Shown here piece by piece: positions 7,424 to 9,020 of a stretch of 9,020 bases of DNA. Below the pieces are notes generated by a model, which saw only the letters and a program-made list of their open reading frames with translations, did no database searches and was not told the origin of the DNA. This stretch comes from JAGHEK01 sp044426235. GTDB lineage: Bacteria > Bacillota > Clostridia > Peptostreptococcales > Peptostreptococcaceae. The stretch spans positions 1 to 9,020 of the forward strand of contig JAWXUS010000042.1 of NCBI GenBank assembly GCA_044426235.1. Reading direction: 5' to 3'. Position 1 is the first letter of the stretch. Each line of letters begins with the position of its first letter. A program made the translations under genes and the position numbers.

Positions 7424-8227
7424 ATGAAAAGAAATCAAATAGAATTTAAAAGAGGAACTATATTAAGTAAGAATATGTTAGAAATAATGTATTCTTACCC
7501 AAAAGAAATAATTGATGTATTATATAGTAATAATGAAAATGGAATTATAAGTGGACTAGATTTAATAAAGAAAGATAACAATATAATTCTTAATAAAGGT
7601 ATTATAAAACACAATAATGAAATTTTTATTATGAATGAAGATATCTTATTAAATGATTATTTTTTAGATTTAGTTGAAAATAATCAGTATGTGATGCACT
7701 TTAATCTAAATGAAATAAAAAATATTGATGATAATATTTTAGAAGAAGTACTTAATTTTGAAATAGTAGAATTCGATAAGTATCAAAGTAATAATAATTT
7801 ATATATTGGTACATTTAGATTTAATTCACTAGAAAATATTAGTTTTGCACCTACTATTAATGATTTACTTGACTCTAATTCATATTTTAATAATATTGAT
7901 GCAATTTATTCAAAAAATACTTCATCAACATTTATGCCAAGTATATCAAAATTAATATTAAATAAAATTATTAATAAAGATAATAAAAATCCACTAGATA
8001 TAACTTTAATAAGTGAGATATCTAATAATACAACTCTTTGTATTGATACAATTTCATATTATATAAGTAGTGTTCTTAATAAAAGTATAAATGATTTAAA
8101 TAAGAAAAATATATTAAACTTGTTAATTCAAGCAATAGATGAACCATACGTACAAAATATAATTCATTCAAAAAAAGAAACAATAATAGATGAACCAAAA
8201 ATAATACTAAGAAGTGGATTATTATAA
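7424..8227 (+). CDS. Unrecognised 267-aa protein, last gene of the Hsp70 cluster
   Basis: This 267-residue Asn/Ile-rich protein has no signal peptide, membrane segment or catalytic motif that I can identify. Its N-terminal third runs FKRGTILSKNMLE, then NGIISGLDLI (39-48), then ILNKGIIKHNNEIFIM (55-70). The order of a G-I-I-x-G-L-D strand followed by a glycine-led strand and a polar turn resembles the beta-structured N-termini of phage tail and baseplate accessory proteins, which often read as 'NGVVSGLxV...V.PG.A...G'. This is pattern memory and not a demonstrated homology. The C-terminal part (about 165-245) looks helical. It begins nine bases after the 870-aa gene and ends at the operon terminator. 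Its fixed place after three Hsp70-type ATPases makes it a candidate client, adaptor or structural component of the system. Confidence 0.8.
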   Translation: MKRNQIEFKRGTILSKNMLEIMYSYPKEIIDVLYSNNENGIISGLDLIKKDNNIILNKGIIKHNNEIFIMNEDILLNDYFLDLVENNQYVMHFNLNEIKNIDDNILEEVLNFEIVEFDKYQSNNNLYIGTFRFNSLENISFAPTINDLLDSNSYFNNIDAIYSKNTSSTFMPSISKLILNKIINKDNKNPLDITLISEISNNTTLCIDTISYYISSVLNKSINDLNKKNILNLLIQAIDEPYVQNIIHSKKETIIDEPKIILRSGLL

Positions 8228-8262
8228 AAAATAAAGAAGCTAAATTTAGCTTCTTTATTTTT
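8227..8262. terminator. Bidirectional intrinsic terminator between convergent genes
   Basis: A perfect 36-base palindrome has core GAAGCTAAATTTAGCTTC, extended on each side by complementary A and T runs. It starts at the last base of the preceding stop codon. On the plus strand the stem is followed by TTTTTCTTTTT-like sequence, and on the minus strand by a T-rich run reading back toward the Hsp70 operon. It therefore can end both the Hsp70 cluster and the convergent transporter gene that stops at 8282. Confidence 0.9.
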
Positions 8263-8281
8263 CTTTTTAATATTATTTTAT

Positions 8282-8767
8282 TTACTTAATAGCTTCTTCT
8301 GCAAAGCTATTATTTACTATACTATTAAAATCTGCTTCTTCATCTAGTTCTCCAGCTTCTGTCATTATAGTCATTAACGTGTTTAATTCTTCTTCTGTAA
8401 GAATCGGATCTTCACACCAAGCATCAATTTCTATATATCTTTCAACTACAATAACTAAATCATCAAGTGATAAGTCATTAAAGAAAGGTTGCATAGCTTC
8501 TGCAATTTCTTCATTTGATGCAGTTTGTATCCACTGCTGTGCTTTGTATATTGCATTAGTGAATTTCTGCACTACATCTTCATTACTTTCCATATATTCT
8601 TTAGTTGTAGAATATGCAGTATATGGTACACTTCCAACGCCTTCACCAACTGATAAAACAATATATCCAGTTCCTGCTTGTTCCATACTAAGAGCCGTTG
8701 GTTCAAAAGCAGTTGTAAAATCTGCTTCACCGGCTACAAATGCACCAGCCATCATTGCAAACTGTAT
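8282..8767 (-). pseudogene. C-terminal half of ABC transporter substrate-binding protein, interrupted by an integrative element
   Basis: The minus-strand frame is open from 8767 to the TAA at 8282-8284 and encodes about 161 residues. The start of this piece, IQFAMMAGAFVAGEADFTTA, followed by FEPTALSMEQ and GEGVGSVPYTAY, is characteristic of the second lobe of NitT/TauT/SsuA-type periplasmic-binding-fold lipoproteins, which bind small anions, sulfonates or thiamine-pyrimidine-like compounds outside the membrane. Such proteins are about 320-340 residues, so the N-terminal lobe, lipobox and promoter are missing. The frame hits an in-frame TAA at 8768-8770, exactly where the sequence ceases to look like the family. 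The Met codons at 8755-8750 are internal to a conserved block, so they are not a true start. Composition looks less AT-rich than the Hsp70 cluster. The 5' half should lie beyond the inserted element to the right. Ligand cannot be assigned. Confidence 0.85.
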
Positions 8768-8804
8768 TTACGTTCCACTATTACGTTAATTAAATTTCAA
8801 ACAA
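8764..8804 (-). other. Putative attachment-site junction of integrative element
   Basis: Between the recombinase stop codon (8805-8807) and the point where the transporter reading frame resumes (about 8767) lie some 40 bases with no coding sense. Large serine recombinases often lie at the end of their element with the gene's 3' end close to the attachment site, as here. The crossover core cannot be fixed from one end alone, but it should fall close to 8762-8772, where the conserved QFAMMAG codons begin. Confidence 0.6.
8768..8787. repeat. Short direct repeat TTACGTT at the element end
   Basis: TTACGTT occurs at 8768-8774 and again at 8781-8787, with a 13-base period, in the space between the truncated transporter frame and the recombinase gene. 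It might be part of a recombinase-binding half site, though a 7-base repeat in AT-rich DNA may be coincidence. Confidence 0.4.
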
Positions 8805-9020
8805 TTAAGGTAGTTTTGGATAAATCTCTAAATCAAAATCGTATTGACCTTTACTTTCATACGTTTTTTGGTACACCACTTTATCTAAAACTGCTTTTAA
8901 TAGTTTATTTTTAAGTTTTAAATCATCAATAATTTTATATTGTTCTAGAACATACTCAATTTTTGGGATTAATTCATCCTTATGGGTATTTTTTTTATTT
9001 TCAAGTGCAATTTTCTCTTC
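8805..9020 (-). CDS. Large serine recombinase, C-terminal end (partial)
   Basis: The minus-strand frame enters from the right edge at 9020 and stops at TAA 8805-8807, giving 71 residues. It ends in NKLLKAVLDKVVYQKTYES, then FDLEIYPKLP. This ending, with a helical coiled-coil stretch before it and a final beta strand ending in YPKLP or YLKL, is typical of the C-terminus of the large serine recombinases of clostridial phages and conjugative transposons. These enzymes join attP and attB sites by a serine-protein linkage. The catalytic resolvase domain and zinc ribbon lie outside the window, so activity cannot be judged. It would mark the left end of an element that extends to the right. It is not visible in a standard ATG-to-stop search here because its start is off the edge. 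Confidence 0.85.
   Translation of the reverse strand, partial: EEKIALENKKNTHKDELIPKIEYVLEQYKIIDDLKLKNKLLKAVLDKVVYQKTYESKGQYDFDLEIYPKLP

Larger units (their letters stand above)
8768..9020 (-). mobile_element. Left end of an integrative element (prophage, ICE or genomic island)
   Basis: From about 8768 rightward the sequence is no longer the transporter gene and instead carries the recombinase 3' end. The element type cannot be determined because only its terminal 250 bases are visible. Its insertion has split the substrate-binding-protein gene, which would be restored on precise excision. Confidence 0.7.

Noticed and set aside
8282..8755. Transporter fragment as an independent gene starting at the Met at 8755
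   Set aside because: The Met-Met pair is internal to the conserved QFAMMAG block of the family, and the codons just upstream (I-Q-F-A) still match. The product would lack the whole N-terminal lobe and signal peptide.
8379..8789. Plus-strand open frame opposite the transporter fragment (136 aa)
   Set aside because: The minus strand matches a conserved substrate-binding protein. The plus-strand product is Ser/Cys/Ile-rich without family resemblance.
8678..8914. Plus-strand open frame spanning the element junction (78 aa)
   Set aside because: It crosses from antisense of the transporter gene to antisense of the recombinase, so it is a chance frame.
1..9020. CRISPR array, tRNA, rRNA or riboswitch
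   Set aside because: No regularly spaced repeats, cloverleaf-like or conserved RNA motifs were seen. Almost all of the window is coding.

Overview
The window is very AT-rich. Its coding sequences favour A/T-ending codons, ribosome binding sites are strong AGGAG/GGGGAGG types, and intergenic gaps are short. This suggests a low-GC Firmicute, most likely of the Clostridia. The exact genus cannot be read from the sequence.

Positions 1-8262 hold one tightly packed plus-strand transcription unit that begins before the window and ends at a perfect palindromic terminator (8227-8262). In order it contains: (i) the 3' end of an upstream gene (to 182); (ii) a 501-aa divergent, lidless Hsp70-like ATPase (195-1700); (iii) a 75-aa coiled-coil protein (1702-1929); (iv) a 258-aa coiled-coil protein with a long polar tail (1932-2708); (v) a 687-aa protein with a canonical DnaK ATPase domain and substrate-binding beta domain, in which a von Willebrand A (vWA) domain with a complete MIDAS site takes the place of the helical lid (2726-4789); (vi) an 870-aa protein with an N-terminal extension of about 225 residues ahead of a divergent Hsp70/actin-fold ATPase domain (4803-7415); (vii) a 267-aa unrecognised protein whose N-terminus has a weak phage-tail/baseplate-like pattern (7424-8227). 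Gaps between these genes are 1 to 17 bases, so they are almost certainly co-transcribed and probably translated in coordinated fashion.

Taken together, three Hsp70-type ATPases of different architecture sit with two coiled-coil proteins and a possible structural protein. No J-domain protein and no recognisable GrpE is present in the window. I infer a dedicated chaperone or assembly machine in which the vWA module supplies metal-dependent protein binding where a normal Hsp70 has its lid. The substrate and biological role cannot be read from this sequence. This cluster is the best candidate for an undescribed system here.

Positions 8282-8767 (minus strand) hold the C-terminal half of an ABC-transporter substrate-binding protein of the SsuA/TauA/NitT type. 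Its reading frame ends abruptly at 8767. Just beyond it, at 8805-9020 (minus strand), lies the C-terminus of a large serine recombinase that runs off the window. The simplest reading is that an integrative element, extending rightward out of the window, has inserted into the transporter gene, leaving an attachment-site junction around 8764-8804. The Hsp70 cluster lies on the host side of that junction.
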